Shown here in pieces: positions 1-7,653 of a DNA stretch of 64,000 bases. The stretch is from Catenulispora sp. GP43. Lineage in GTDB: Bacteria > Actinomycetota > Actinomycetes > Streptomycetales > Catenulisporaceae. The stretch covers positions 62,001-126,000 of the forward strand of contig NZ_JBGCCT010000006.1 of assembly GCF_041260665.1 (NCBI RefSeq), written 5' to 3'. The notes under the pieces were generated by a model. That model did not search any database. It was not told the DNA's origin and was given only the letters and a program-made list of their open reading frames with translations. Made by a program: the position numbers and the translations under genes. Numbering within the stretch: the stretch's first letter is position 1; every line of letters starts with the position of its first letter.

Positions 1-572
1 ATCCCGATGAACTCCTCCACCAGATCGGTCGTCTGGCCCTCGGGCCAGGAAAGCGCGACCTGCGACTGCGGCACGTCGTTGACCGGCCGGTACGCGAGGT
101 CCTTGCGGTGGTGCAGCCGGGCCAGCGACTGCGGCACCAGCAGCAGCCCGACCCCGGCGGCCACCAGCTCGATCGCGTCGGCGGTGGTCTCCGGCCGGGA
201 GATCGCCGGTTGTCCCGGCAGCTTCTCCCACTCCAGGCAGTCGTCCATCGGGTGCTGCACGATGTAGCCGTCCAGCTCCTCGGCCGCGACCTCCTCGGCG
301 GCGGTCAGCTCGTGGTCCTTGGGCACCACGACCACGGTGGTCTCGGCGTAGAGCGGGATGGCGCTGAGCAGGTCCCGGTCCACCGGCAGCCGCACCAGCC
401 CGGCGTCGGCCTCCCCGGCGACCAGGGCCCCGGCCGCCTCCGCCGCCGTCACCGCGACCAGCTCCAGCGGCACCTCCGGCAGTCGTTCGCCCCACGTGCG
501 CACCCACTTCGCCGGCGTCACGCCGGGAACGTAGGCGAGCCGGAAAGTCGGGGAGTCCTGCGTGCCTGTCAC
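1..572 (-). CDS. LysR-type substrate-binding domain protein (3' end off window)
   Basis: The readable 190 residues resemble a LysR-type effector-binding domain: alternating strands and helices, an ADAGLVRLP segment, and a late GVGLLLVPQSLARLH segment typical of this fold. The best start is GTG at 572, which gives VTGTQDSPTFRLAYVPG, so the protein begins directly in the binding domain with no N-terminal helix-turn-helix. In actinomycetes such stand-alone domains are commonly found next to DUF5997 genes, and the divergent gene at 630 is exactly that. The two starts lie 57 bp apart and probably share a promoter region. The 3' end lies outside the window. Without a DNA-binding domain it may act as a sensor or partner protein rather than a repressor; that role is inference. 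Confidence 0.8.
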   Translation of the reverse strand, partial: MTGTQDSPTFRLAYVPGVTPAKWVRTWGERLPEVPLELVAVTAAEAAGALVAGEADAGLVRLPVDRDLLSAIPLYAETTVVVVPKDHELTAAEEVAAEELDGYIVQHPMDDCLEWEKLPGQPAISRPETTADAIELVAAGVGLLLVPQSLARLHHRKDLAYRPVNDVPQSQVALSWPEGQTTDLVEEFIG

Positions 573-629
573 CCGGTCAGGGTACCTGCCGAGATCAGCG
601 CCGCCGCGCTCCTCGGTAGGGTTGGACCC

Positions 630-1139
630 ATGACGTCGCAGAAGTCCCCCCAGACGATGAAGCCCGCGACCGCGGCGAAGAAGCTGGGCGTATACCTTGA
701 GGCCACCCCGGCGGAGTTCCAGGAAGGGGTCGTCTCCCGCGACGAGCTCGACGCGCTCCAGGCCGAACCGCCGGAGTGGCTGCGCGACCTGCGCCGCGAC
801 GGGCCGCACCCGCGTCCCGTGGTCGCCGCGAAACTCGGCGTCTCCATCTCCGGCCTGGCCCGCGGCGGCGTTGAGGAGCCGCTGACCACCGCGCAGATCG
901 ACGCGCTGAAGGCCGACCAGCCCGAGTGGCTGCGCACCGAGCGGGCGATCCAGGCCGAGGTGCGCCGCGAGGCGGTGCGGGTGAAGGACAAGCAGGCCCA
1001 GGAGAAGAAGAAGGCTGAGAACAAGGCGGCCGAGGAGCGGCGGGCGGCGGCGCGGCCGGCTGCGAAGTCCGGTGCGAAGTCCGGTGCGAAGCCCGGTTCG
1101 AAGTCCGGCGCGAAGCCGGGTTCGCGGCGGGGGCGCTGA
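630..1139 (+). CDS. DUF5997 family protein
   Basis: This 169-residue protein has an N-terminal half that looks like a tandem DNA- or RNA-binding-type fold: TMKPATAAKKLGVYLEATP is followed by two PEWLRDLR/PEWLRTER segments about 50 residues apart. It matches the actinobacterial DUF5997 family as I recall it. The C-terminal third is a charged coiled stretch (KDKQAQEKKKAENKAAEERR) ending in a low-complexity basic tail of AKSGAKSGAKPGSKSG type repeats, which suggests nucleic acid or polyanion contact. ATG at 630 was chosen because the conserved block begins there. It is divergent from the LysR-like gene on its left and is followed by a hairpin terminator. Molecular function is not known. Confidence 0.85.
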   Translation: MTSQKSPQTMKPATAAKKLGVYLEATPAEFQEGVVSRDELDALQAEPPEWLRDLRRDGPHPRPVVAAKLGVSISGLARGGVEEPLTTAQIDALKADQPEWLRTERAIQAEVRREAVRVKDKQAQEKKKAENKAAEERRAAARPAAKSGAKSGAKPGSKSGAKPGSRRGR

Positions 1140-1195
1140 CGCTCCTGAGGCGCTGCCGGTAGGGCTCCGGGCCCCGCCGATGCTGTGAAGGTCCG

Positions 1196-1231
1196 AACCG
1201 CTCGTGCTCCCCACGGAGCGCGGGCGGTTTT
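1196..1231 (+). terminator. Rho-independent terminator after DUF5997 gene
   Basis: A GC-rich inverted repeat (left arm starting CCGCTCGTGCTCC, right arm GGAGCGCGGGCGG, with two non-Watson-Crick positions) with a 4-nt loop is followed directly by TTTT. It lies about 55 bp after the DUF5997 stop codon and before the amidase gene. Confidence 0.7.
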
Positions 1232-1375
1232 CGCATGTCGTCTCAGTGAACTGTCTTCCGGGCTCTGGACAAGCCGAACTCGCGAGAGTAGAAAACAATC
1301 CACATCTCTCCGCGAAATTCTGCTAGGGATCTTGTGGTTTCACCGCGACCCCCGCTCGAGAGGACCCCGACCCTG

Positions 1376-2503
1376 ATGGCCCACCTGGACCGCTCTGTCA
1401 CCCGGCGCACCGCCCTGCGCGCGACCCTCGGCGCCACCGCCGCGGCGGGCTTCGGCCTGCTGCCCCAACTCGCCGCGCCCGCTTCGGCCTCCGCCGCCAC
1501 CGGGGGCGCTGACCTGTCGTTCATCATCGACTGCGCGGACTGGGACGCCCGGCCGCCGTCGGCGCCGGTGTCGATGCGGGTCGGCACGACACGCAAGATC
1601 ATCGTGCACCACACGGAGTTCCCGAACGTCACCGACTACTCCCGCGCGCAGGCGGTCCACCTGGCCCAGGAGATCCAGAACCTGCACATGGACACCGACG
1701 GCTGGATCGACACCGGTCAGCACTTCACGGTCAGTCGCGGCGGCTACGTCCTGGAGGGCCGCCACCGCAGCCTGGAGGCCCTGGCCGCCGGCACGGAGCA
1801 GGTCCAGGGCGCGCACTGCATCGGCGAGAACTCGCAGGGCATCGGGATCGAGAACGAGGGCACGTACTTCACCGAGACGCCGCCGGCGATCCAGTTCCAG
1901 TCGCTGATCCACCTGTGCGTCACCATCTGCCAGCAGTACGGCCTGGGCGCGAACAACATCTTCGGGCACTGGGACTACAACGACACGGACTGTCCCGGTG
2001 TCGCCTTCTACCGCGAGTTCCCGGCCCTGCGCCGTACCGTCGCGCGGTGCCTGGGGCAGCACACGTTCCCGGACCGCACCTGGCCCGACGTCTACGACGG
2101 CAACGCCGGACCGGTGATCCGCGTCGTGCAGTGGCTGCTGCTGAACCAGGGCTACACCGTGCCCACCGACGGCGGCTTCGACCCGACCACCGTCGCCGCG
2201 ATCCAGGACCTGCAGGGCAAGCTCGGCGCCGTGGTGGCCTCCGACGGCACCGTCACCGATCCCACCTGGGAGGCCCTGGGCGTGCCGATCCGCCAGGGCG
2301 ACAGCGGGAACGCGGTTCAGGCGCTGCAGTACATCCTGATCAACAAGGGCTACCCGCTCACCCAGAGCGGCGACTTCGACCACGACACGCACAAGGCCGT
2401 GCAGGACATGCAGCGGCTGCACAGCCTGGAGCCGAACGGCAAGGTCGACACCGACACGTGGTGCGCGACGGTCGGCGGCATCGTTGCGAACGAGTTCGCG
2501 TAG
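1376..2503 (+). CDS. Tat-exported N-acetylmuramoyl-L-alanine amidase with two peptidoglycan-binding domains
   Basis: A 375-residue secreted cell-wall hydrolase. The N-terminus has a twin-arginine signal (SVTRRTALRATLG, arginines 10-11), a hydrophobic run and an ASASA cleavage region near residue 41. Residues about 55-220 are a PGRP/amidase_2 domain: IIVHHTEF with histidines 78-79, then QGIGIENEG, and DTDCPG with cysteine about 206 in the position of the zinc-site Asp/Cys block. The C-terminal part carries two PG_binding_1 repeats (VIRVVQWLLLNQGY about 229, and NAVQALQYILINKGY about 303). It should cleave the bond between N-acetylmuramate and L-alanine outside the membrane. ATG 1376 was chosen because the Tat signal starts there. 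It stands alone, convergent with the radical SAM gene 14 bp away. Confidence 0.9.
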   Translation: MAHLDRSVTRRTALRATLGATAAAGFGLLPQLAAPASASAATGGADLSFIIDCADWDARPPSAPVSMRVGTTRKIIVHHTEFPNVTDYSRAQAVHLAQEIQNLHMDTDGWIDTGQHFTVSRGGYVLEGRHRSLEALAAGTEQVQGAHCIGENSQGIGIENEGTYFTETPPAIQFQSLIHLCVTICQQYGLGANNIFGHWDYNDTDCPGVAFYREFPALRRTVARCLGQHTFPDRTWPDVYDGNAGPVIRVVQWLLLNQGYTVPTDGGFDPTTVAAIQDLQGKLGAVVASDGTVTDPTWEALGVPIRQGDSGNAVQALQYILINKGYPLTQSGDFDHDTHKAVQDMQRLHSLEPNGKVDTDTWCATVGGIVANEFA

Positions 2504-2517
2504 GGGCACCGCCGTGG

Positions 2518-3624
2518 TCAGCTCGGACTGAGTTCGTCCTCGTCCCACAGCGCGGGCTGGGTTTCGACAGCCCGCGCTGCCGGCTTGCCCACGGCGCGGA
2601 AGCTCTCCGTCTCCGCTTCCTGCCCGGCGCCCGCCTTCGGCCGGACCAGGCCGTAAGCCTTCGCGAACTCGCGCACTGTGTTCGTGATCCGCTCCTGGTA
2701 CCACGACGGCACGTAGGAACCGCCGCGATAGAGCGCGCGGTAGCGAGGCACCAGGCGCGGATAGGTGGCCTGCAGCCACTCGTAGTACCACTCGCGGGCG
2801 CCGGTCCGCAGATGCAGCACGATCGGCGTCACCGACCGGGCCCCGGCGTCCGCGATCGCCGCGACGGTGGCGCGCAACTGCTCCGGCGAATCGGTGAGGA
2901 ACGGCAGGATCGGCGCCATCAGCACCGAGCACCCGAGGCCGGCCTCGGCCAGCGTGCGGACGGCGTCCAGGCGGCGCGCGGGACTCGGCGTCCCGGGCTC
3001 GACGGTCCGCCACACGTCCTCGTCCAGCGACCCGATCGACATCGCCAGGTTCACCGGCACGTCCCGCGCGGCGGCCTCGAGCAGCGGCAGGTCACGCAAC
3101 ATCAGCGTGCCCTTGGTCAGGATGGAGAACGGGGTCCCCGACCCGGCCAACGCCCCGATGATCTCCGGCATCAGCCGATACCGCCCCTCGGCCCGCTGAT
3201 AGCAGTCCACATTGGTCCCCATCGCCACCGGCTCCCGCTGCCAGGACGGCCGCGCCAACTCCCGCCGCAGTACCTCCGGCGCGTTCACCTTGACGACGAT
3301 GCGCGTGTCGAAGTCGAGCCCGGCATCGAAGTCCAGGTACGTGTGCGTCTGCCGCGCGAAGCAGTAGACGCAGCGATGGCCGCACCCCCGGTAGGGATTG
3401 ATCGTCCACCCGAACATCGGCGAGGCTCCCGGCACCTTGTTCAGCACCGACTTGGCGCGCACCTCGTAGAACGTGGCGCCCCGGAACCCCGGCGTGTCGA
3501 AGGTGCGCACGACGGTGTCGGACGCCGCGAACAGGCCCGGCTGCACGGGGCCGGAGCCGGGGTCGGGCCCGCCGGCGTCCGCCGCGTCGGTGTTTCCGCT
3601 GATCAGCTGGCCGGACCATCTCAT
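2518..3624 (-). CDS. Rv2578c-like radical SAM protein
   Basis: This 368-residue protein has a radical SAM iron-sulfur motif RGCGHRCVYCFAR, with cysteines 81, 85 and 88 in CxxxCxxC spacing, inside the block NPYRGCGHRCVYCFAR. This family (Rv2578c-like, related to SplB-type proteins) also shows GTNVDCYQRAEG and FSILTKG downstream, as here. The C-terminal region about 260-310 (YYEWLQATYPRLVPRYRALY) is typical of the family. The substrate is unknown, but relationship to spore photoproduct lyase has suggested a nucleic-acid role. ATG 3624 is 12 bp from a LexA-like palindrome, which would make it damage-inducible (inference). It is convergent with the amidase gene. Confidence 0.88.
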   Translation of the reverse strand: MRWSGQLISGNTDAADAGGPDPGSGPVQPGLFAASDTVVRTFDTPGFRGATFYEVRAKSVLNKVPGASPMFGWTINPYRGCGHRCVYCFARQTHTYLDFDAGLDFDTRIVVKVNAPEVLRRELARPSWQREPVAMGTNVDCYQRAEGRYRLMPEIIGALAGSGTPFSILTKGTLMLRDLPLLEAAARDVPVNLAMSIGSLDEDVWRTVEPGTPSPARRLDAVRTLAEAGLGCSVLMAPILPFLTDSPEQLRATVAAIADAGARSVTPIVLHLRTGAREWYYEWLQATYPRLVPRYRALYRGGSYVPSWYQERITNTVREFAKAYGLVRPKAGAGQEAETESFRAVGKPAARAVETQPALWDEDELSPS

Positions 3625-3635
3625 GGGAGCCACTA

Positions 3636-3651
3636 TAGAACGGATGTTCGA
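3636..3651. promoter_or_regulatory. LexA/SOS-box-like palindrome
   Basis: TAGAACGGATGTTCGA matches the actinobacterial and Bacillus-type LexA consensus TCGAAC-N4-GTTCGA with a single mismatch (A for C at position 2). It lies just upstream of the radical SAM start at 3624 and 100 bp before the divergent transporter start at 3751. The match is direct observation; LexA binding is inferred. Confidence 0.6.
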
Positions 3652-3750
3652 TCGATGCGCAAGGGCGGGTGGTCCGGAGTCACGTCCTGGTCGCTGGTTC
3701 GCCGGCAGTGATGAGACGACCTCGTGATCTCGCGCTGCCAGGATGGTCCG

Positions 3751-4353
3751 GTGACCGAGACGAGCGCCGAAGCTCCCCGGAGCGCCCTGCTGCGCCGGGG
3801 ATTCCTGCTGGAGTACGCGACGCTGGTGTGGAACGTGATCGGAATCGTGGTCCTGGCGGTCGCGGCGATCGGCGCGCGGTCGGTGGCGCTGGCCGGGTTC
3901 GGCCTGGACTCCCTGATCGAGATCGGTGCTTCCAGCGTGGTGATCTGGGAGTTGTCCGGCACCGGCGAGGATCGGCAGCGGCGCGCGCTGCGGCTGATCG
4001 GCGTGGGGTTCGCCGCCTTGGCCGGCTATCTGTTCGTCCAGTCCGTCTGGGTGTTGGTCGTGGGGTTCCACCCGCATCACTCGGTGCTGGGGATCGTCTG
4101 GACCGCGATCACTGCCGCTTTCATGGTCGGTCTCGCGTTGGGCAAGGCGCGTACCGGCGCCGCTTTGGACAACCCGGTGTTGAAGACCGAGGGCCGGGTC
4201 ACCCTGATCGACGGCTTGCTGGCCGCGGCGGTCATGCTCGGGCTGGTGCTCAACGCGGCGCTGGGTTGGTGGTGGGCCGATCCGGTGGCCGGGTTCGTGC
4301 TTGTCTACTACGCGGTGCGCGAGGTGAGGGAAATCTTCTTCGGCGCGCACTGA
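3751..4353 (+). CDS. CDF-like cation transporter (membrane domain only)
   Basis: A 200-residue integral membrane protein with about five or six hydrophobic segments. It resembles the transmembrane part of cation diffusion facilitators: FGLDSLIEIGASSVVIWEL carries the conserved aspartate of the second helix, TLIDGLLAAAVM carries the second intramembrane aspartate, and WWWADPVAGFVL is the DPxxG motif near the end. The usual cytoplasmic C-terminal metal-binding domain is absent, and the histidines of the HxxxD metal sites are not evident, so metal specificity is unclear. GTG 3751 (VTETSAEAP) was preferred over an upstream ATG because hydrophobic sequence starts soon after. It is divergent from the radical SAM gene. 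Confidence 0.8.
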   Translation: MTETSAEAPRSALLRRGFLLEYATLVWNVIGIVVLAVAAIGARSVALAGFGLDSLIEIGASSVVIWELSGTGEDRQRRALRLIGVGFAALAGYLFVQSVWVLVVGFHPHHSVLGIVWTAITAAFMVGLALGKARTGAALDNPVLKTEGRVTLIDGLLAAAVMLGLVLNAALGWWWADPVAGFVLVYYAVREVREIFFGAH

Positions 4354-4428
4354 GCGCTCGTGGACGTTCCCGCCCGCGGCGCGCGCCGGTAGTGACGGTC
4401 ACCACCTTGACACATACTGAATCCAGCG

Positions 4429-5349
4429 ATGGAACAGCCCCCCGACCGCACCGTGCACTGGCAGCCGGACTTCCCGGTGAACGCCCGGCTGACCCTGGCG
4501 AGCCTGCGCCACGGGGCGCACGACCCAGCCCACCGCGTCGAGCCCGACGGCACGCTGTGGCGCGCCGCGCTGACCGCCACCGGCCCGGTCACCTACCGCA
4601 TCCGCCAGCAACGACTGGACGATCTGCTCATCCAGGCCTGGGGGCCGGGCGCGGCCGAACTCGCCGAGTCCGTCCGCGACGAACTCGGTGCCGGCGACCG
4701 TCCCGAGGAGTTCGAGCCGGCGCATCCGCTGCTGCGGGAGGCGCAGCGGCGCCTGGTCGGGCTGCGGGTCCCGGCCACGCGGCGGGTGTTCGAAGCCGTC
4801 GTGCCGGCTGTGCTCGAGCAGCGGGTCGTCGGGCTGGACGCCGTCGCAGGGTGGACCCGGCTGGTCCGCATCCACGGCAGCCCCGCGCCCGCGCCCGGTC
4901 CGGCGCCGGCCGGGATGATCGTTCCCCCGCCACCGGCGGTGTGGCAGCGGATCCCCAGTTGGGACTGGCGGCAGGCGGGCATCGACCTGCAGCGCTCGCG
5001 CACCGTCACCCTCGCCGCGCGGCACGCGGCGCGCCTGGACCGGGCCGCCGCCGACCCCGCGGCGGCCTACCGCCTGCTGGCCGCGCTGCCCGGCATCGGG
5101 GCCTGGACCGCCGCCCAAGTCGGGCACCGCGCTCTCGGCGACGCCGACGCCCTGCCCGTCGGCGACTACCACCTCGGCCGCATGACCGGCGTCGCCCTGC
5201 TGGGCCGCCCGCTTGCGGACGACGAAGTCGAGGACTACTACGAGCAGTGGCGCCCGCACCGCTACCGCGTCGTCCGGCTCCTCGAACTCACGCCCGGAGC
5301 CGCGCCCCGTCGTGCGCCGCGCGCACCCAGGAACCGGCCGCTGCGCTGA
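4429..5349 (+). CDS. AlkA-like DNA-3-methyladenine glycosylase
   Basis: A 306-residue helix-hairpin-helix DNA glycosylase. The HhH-GPD motif is seen as LLAALPGIGAWTAAQVGHRA (about 216-235), followed by the catalytic aspartate D246 in LPVGDYHLGR. Upstream, the block FEAVVPAVLEQRVVG fits the helix preceding the HhH that in AlkA-type enzymes reads ILEQQVS. It should excise alkylated bases such as 3-methyladenine to start base-excision repair. It is transcribed in the same direction as the kinase gene 29 bp downstream. Family assignment is firm; exact substrate range is not. Confidence 0.88.
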   Translation: MEQPPDRTVHWQPDFPVNARLTLASLRHGAHDPAHRVEPDGTLWRAALTATGPVTYRIRQQRLDDLLIQAWGPGAAELAESVRDELGAGDRPEEFEPAHPLLREAQRRLVGLRVPATRRVFEAVVPAVLEQRVVGLDAVAGWTRLVRIHGSPAPAPGPAPAGMIVPPPPAVWQRIPSWDWRQAGIDLQRSRTVTLAARHAARLDRAAADPAAAYRLLAALPGIGAWTAAQVGHRALGDADALPVGDYHLGRMTGVALLGRPLADDEVEDYYEQWRPHRYRVVRLLELTPGAAPRRAPRAPRNRPLR

Positions 5350-5378
5350 GCGGCCGGGCCGCACTATCCTCGTCCACC

Positions 5379-5921
5379 ATGTCCAGCCTCCTGATCGTCC
5401 TGCGCGGCCCCTCCGGATCCGGCAAGAGCCGCACCGCCACCGCGCTGCGCGAGCGCTACGGCCGCGGGCTGGCGATCGTCCGGCAGGACGTGGTCCGGCG
5501 CGACATCCTGCGGGAGCGGGACCTGGCCGGGGCGGTGAACGTCGGGCTCATCGACTCCATGGCCCGCCACATCCTGGCCCAGGGTGTGCCCTGCGTGGTG
5601 GAGGGCATCATGCACGCCGAACGCTACGGCGCCATGCTCACCGCGCTGCTGGCCGACCACGCCGGCGCCGCGCACTCCTACTACTTCGACATCCCCTTCG
5701 ACGTGACCGTCGAGCGGCACTTCACCAAGCCGAACCACGGCGACTGGACCGTCGAAGACATGCGCGGCTGGTACGTCGAGGGCGATGTACTGCCCGGCGG
5801 AGTGGACCGCGTCATCGGGCCGGAGAGTACGGAGCAGGACACTGTCGAGCGCATCGTCGCGGAGACCGGCCTGCTCGCCGCAGACCGGCCGCTGCATCCC
5901 AGCCTCACGGACGCTCCTTAA
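5379..5921 (+). CDS. P-loop kinase-like ATPase
   Basis: This 180-residue protein begins with a Walker A motif at residues 10-17 (GPSGSGKS) and has the small globular size of zeta-toxin/uridine-kinase-like P-loop kinases. IVRQDVVRRDIL (the DxxRR block after the P-loop) and CVVEGIMHAERY resemble nucleotide or small-molecule kinases, and SYYFDIPFDVTVERH resembles the arginine-rich lid region. The phosphorylated substrate cannot be told. It follows the AlkA-like gene by 29 bp on the same strand and its end is 5 bp from the convergent sortase gene. Confidence 0.75.
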   Translation: MSSLLIVLRGPSGSGKSRTATALRERYGRGLAIVRQDVVRRDILRERDLAGAVNVGLIDSMARHILAQGVPCVVEGIMHAERYGAMLTALLADHAGAAHSYYFDIPFDVTVERHFTKPNHGDWTVEDMRGWYVEGDVLPGGVDRVIGPESTEQDTVERIVAETGLLAADRPLHPSLTDAP

Positions 5922-5926
5922 CAGTC

Positions 5927-6652
5927 TTACTGCCCGGGGCCCTGGGACGCCGTCAGATGCGCGAACACCACGACGTTCCCCCTGTACTCATAGTGCTTCT
6001 TGTCGAAGCCCGCCCCGCACGTGATGACGCGCAGTTCGGCGCGCGTTGAGTCGCCGTACACCTTGTCGTTCGGGAACGCTCGCGCGTCGTAGGCCTCGAC
6101 GGCGTCGACCGTGAACACCGCCGTCACCCCGTCGGCGCGGTCGACGTCCACCTCCGCGCCTTTCTTCAGCGTGCCGAGGTTGAAGAACACCGCGGGGCCC
6201 TGGCTGTTGTCGACGTGTCCTGCGATCACCGCCGTGCCGATCGTGCCGGGGGAGGCCCCGTCGCCGTACCAGCCGGCGAGGTTCCGGTTCTGCTCCGGCG
6301 GTGCGGCCAGGGTGCCGGTGGAGTCCAGGGCCAGCGACACCAGCGGCGCGTTGACGTTGATCGCCGGGATGCGCACCCGGGTCGGGGCGGCGGATCCGAG
6401 GATCGGCGGGAGGTCCAGTGGCTGGAGCTTGCCGGCGGCCGGGGCGGGCTGCGCGTCCGCGGCGGCCGGGGCCTGGGCCGGGCTCGCGGTCTTGCCGAAG
6501 CCCTGCGCGGCGGTCGGCTGCGGCGGGGGAGCCGGGGTGTGCAGGCTGTCGGCCACCATCACGATGCCGACGCACAGTCCGAGCGACACCAGCGAGGCTG
6601 TCACCACGCCGCGCGCCGAGATCCCGAGCCGAGTCTTGTCCGCGTCCTTCAT
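5927..6652 (-). CDS. Class F sortase
   Basis: A 241-residue membrane-anchored transpeptidase. One N-terminal transmembrane helix (about 14-35) is followed by a proline/alanine-rich linker (about 38-75) and the sortase beta-barrel. Catalytic residues are recognisable: His146 in VIAGHVD, Cys212 in LRVITCG, and Arg224 in YEYRGNVVV. This arrangement matches the actinobacterial class F group. It should attach or crosslink secreted proteins at the cell wall. The neighbouring upstream gene on the same strand encodes a small surface protein with a C-terminal hydrophobic segment and basic tail, a plausible substrate though without an evident LPxTG. Confidence 0.88.
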   Translation of the reverse strand: MKDADKTRLGISARGVVTASLVSLGLCVGIVMVADSLHTPAPPPQPTAAQGFGKTASPAQAPAAADAQPAPAAGKLQPLDLPPILGSAAPTRVRIPAINVNAPLVSLALDSTGTLAAPPEQNRNLAGWYGDGASPGTIGTAVIAGHVDNSQGPAVFFNLGTLKKGAEVDVDRADGVTAVFTVDAVEAYDARAFPNDKVYGDSTRAELRVITCGAGFDKKHYEYRGNVVVFAHLTASQGPGQ

Positions 6653-6715
6653 GGTGCGCCCTTCGTGGTGTCCGGGAAATCAAGATTTCGAGCGGTCAAA
6701 AGAAACCCCGGCCCC

Positions 6716-6748
6716 AGCGCGCCCCGACCCGAGAACACGGGGCGCGCT
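6716..6748 (-). terminator. Hairpin terminator after the repeat-protein gene
   Basis: Perfect 11-bp arms (AGCGCGCCCCG and its complement) enclose an 11-nt loop about 100 bp after the stop of the gene ending at 6846. Read on the minus strand, the stem is followed after about ten bases by a T-rich run ending TTTCTTTT. A second perfect 16-nt palindrome lies at 6762-6777. Confidence 0.5.
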
Positions 6749-6845
6749 CGACCAGGAGGTTCGTGCCGATCGGCACGGTCGTTGGTTCGCCGACGGGGCG
6801 GCGGTAACGGCGGTCACGGCGGAGCGGACAGCGCCGTGCGCAGGC

Positions 6846-7430
6846 TCAGCTCTCGCTGCCCGCGCGGCGGCGGCGCAGCGCCAGCGCGCCGGCCCCGGCC
6901 GCGCCCAGCATGCCCATGCCGGCGGCCATCTCGCCGCCGTTCGCACCCTGGCTGGTGCTGCCCACGCCGGTGTGCATCGCACCGTGCGGGTGGCGGCGCA
7001 TGTGGCGGTGGTCCATGTCCTTGCACGCCCGGACGGCTTCCCAGACCGCGGACTTGGCCTCGATCATCAGGTCGGAGACCTTCTGGTCGTCGGCGGTGCC
7101 GTGGTGGTCGCCGTCGGCGCTCGGGTCGTCGGCGGTGCCGTGCTGGTCGCCGTCGGCGCTCTGCTCCCCGGCGGTGCCGTGCTGGTCGCCGTCGGCGCTC
7201 TGCTCCCCGGCGGTGCCGTGGTGGTCGCCGTCTGCGTCCTGGTTCTTCAGATCGTCGACCGCCCTCTCGTAGTCGTGCCGCGCCTTCTGCGCGTCGGCGA
7301 TCGCCGACTGGCAGGTGCCCCTGTCGTGGTCGTCGTGCGTGGCCGTCGCCGCGCTGGCCGCCGGGGCGGCGATGACCATGCCCGCGGTCAGCAACGCGGC
7401 GGCGGTCACGGTGGTCTTGATGGAGCGCAT
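6846..7430 (-). CDS. Secreted surface protein with 13-residue tandem repeats
   Basis: A 194-residue protein with an N-terminal signal peptide (MRSIKTTVTAAALL to PAASAAT, cleavage near 27), a helical region with one cysteine, four 13-residue repeats of the type ADGDHHGTAGEQS, a second helical region with another cysteine, and a His/Met-rich stretch (MDHRHMRRHPHGAMH). It ends with a hydrophobic helix and the basic tail RRRRAGSES. The layout resembles cell-wall-sorted proteins, but no LPxTG-type motif is visible before the helix. The adjacent class F sortase suggests a functional link. The Asp/His content of the repeats may bind metal; that is inference. No known family is recognised. Confidence 0.8.
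   Translation of the reverse strand: MRSIKTTVTAAALLTAGMVIAAPAASAATATHDDHDRGTCQSAIADAQKARHDYERAVDDLKNQDADGDHHGTAGEQSADGDQHGTAGEQSADGDQHGTADDPSADGDHHGTADDQKVSDLMIEAKSAVWEAVRACKDMDHRHMRRHPHGAMHTGVGSTSQGANGGEMAAGMGMLGAAGAGALALRRRRAGSES
7080..7235 (-). repeat. Four 39-bp in-frame tandem repeats
   Basis: Four back-to-back 39-bp units encode ADGD(H/Q)HGTA followed by GEQS, GEQS, DDPS and DDQK. DNA identity between units is high, the first two nearly identical, consistent with recent slippage or recombination expansion inside the surface-protein gene. Confidence 0.9.
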
Positions 7431-7653
7431 CTGTCAGCCCTTTCGTTCACGGGCCGCGGCGCCTGGTGCGTCGCTGCTGGAGCCCCGTGTCACGAAAGAG
7501 GCAATAGCCGCTATCCGGGCGGATGATGCGTGAAGTCTGATGATCGAACTCATCGATGCTCCCTCGCGGCGACCTCGAAGTCGCAGGTCAGGGCTCGAGT
7601 TCAGGGGATCTTAAGGTTCGGGGATGTTGGCAGCCGAACGGGTGAGGCCGCGA

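Noticed and set aside
1340-3013. 557-codon minus-strand open frame opposite the amidase
   Set aside because: The plus-strand amidase has a Tat signal and two known domains; the minus frame shows only biased composition.
4407-4412. TTGACA considered as a -35 promoter element for the AlkA-like gene
   Set aside because: A -10 box at 17-bp spacing would fall inside the coding start at 4429.
6762-6777. Perfect 16-nt palindrome considered as an operator of the sortase gene
   Set aside because: It lies far (about 110 bp) from the start with no known partner; it may be part of the end of the upstream transcript. Left unassigned.
7080-7235. Regular 39-bp repeats considered as a CRISPR array
   Set aside because: The units are contiguous without spacers and lie in frame inside a secreted-protein gene.
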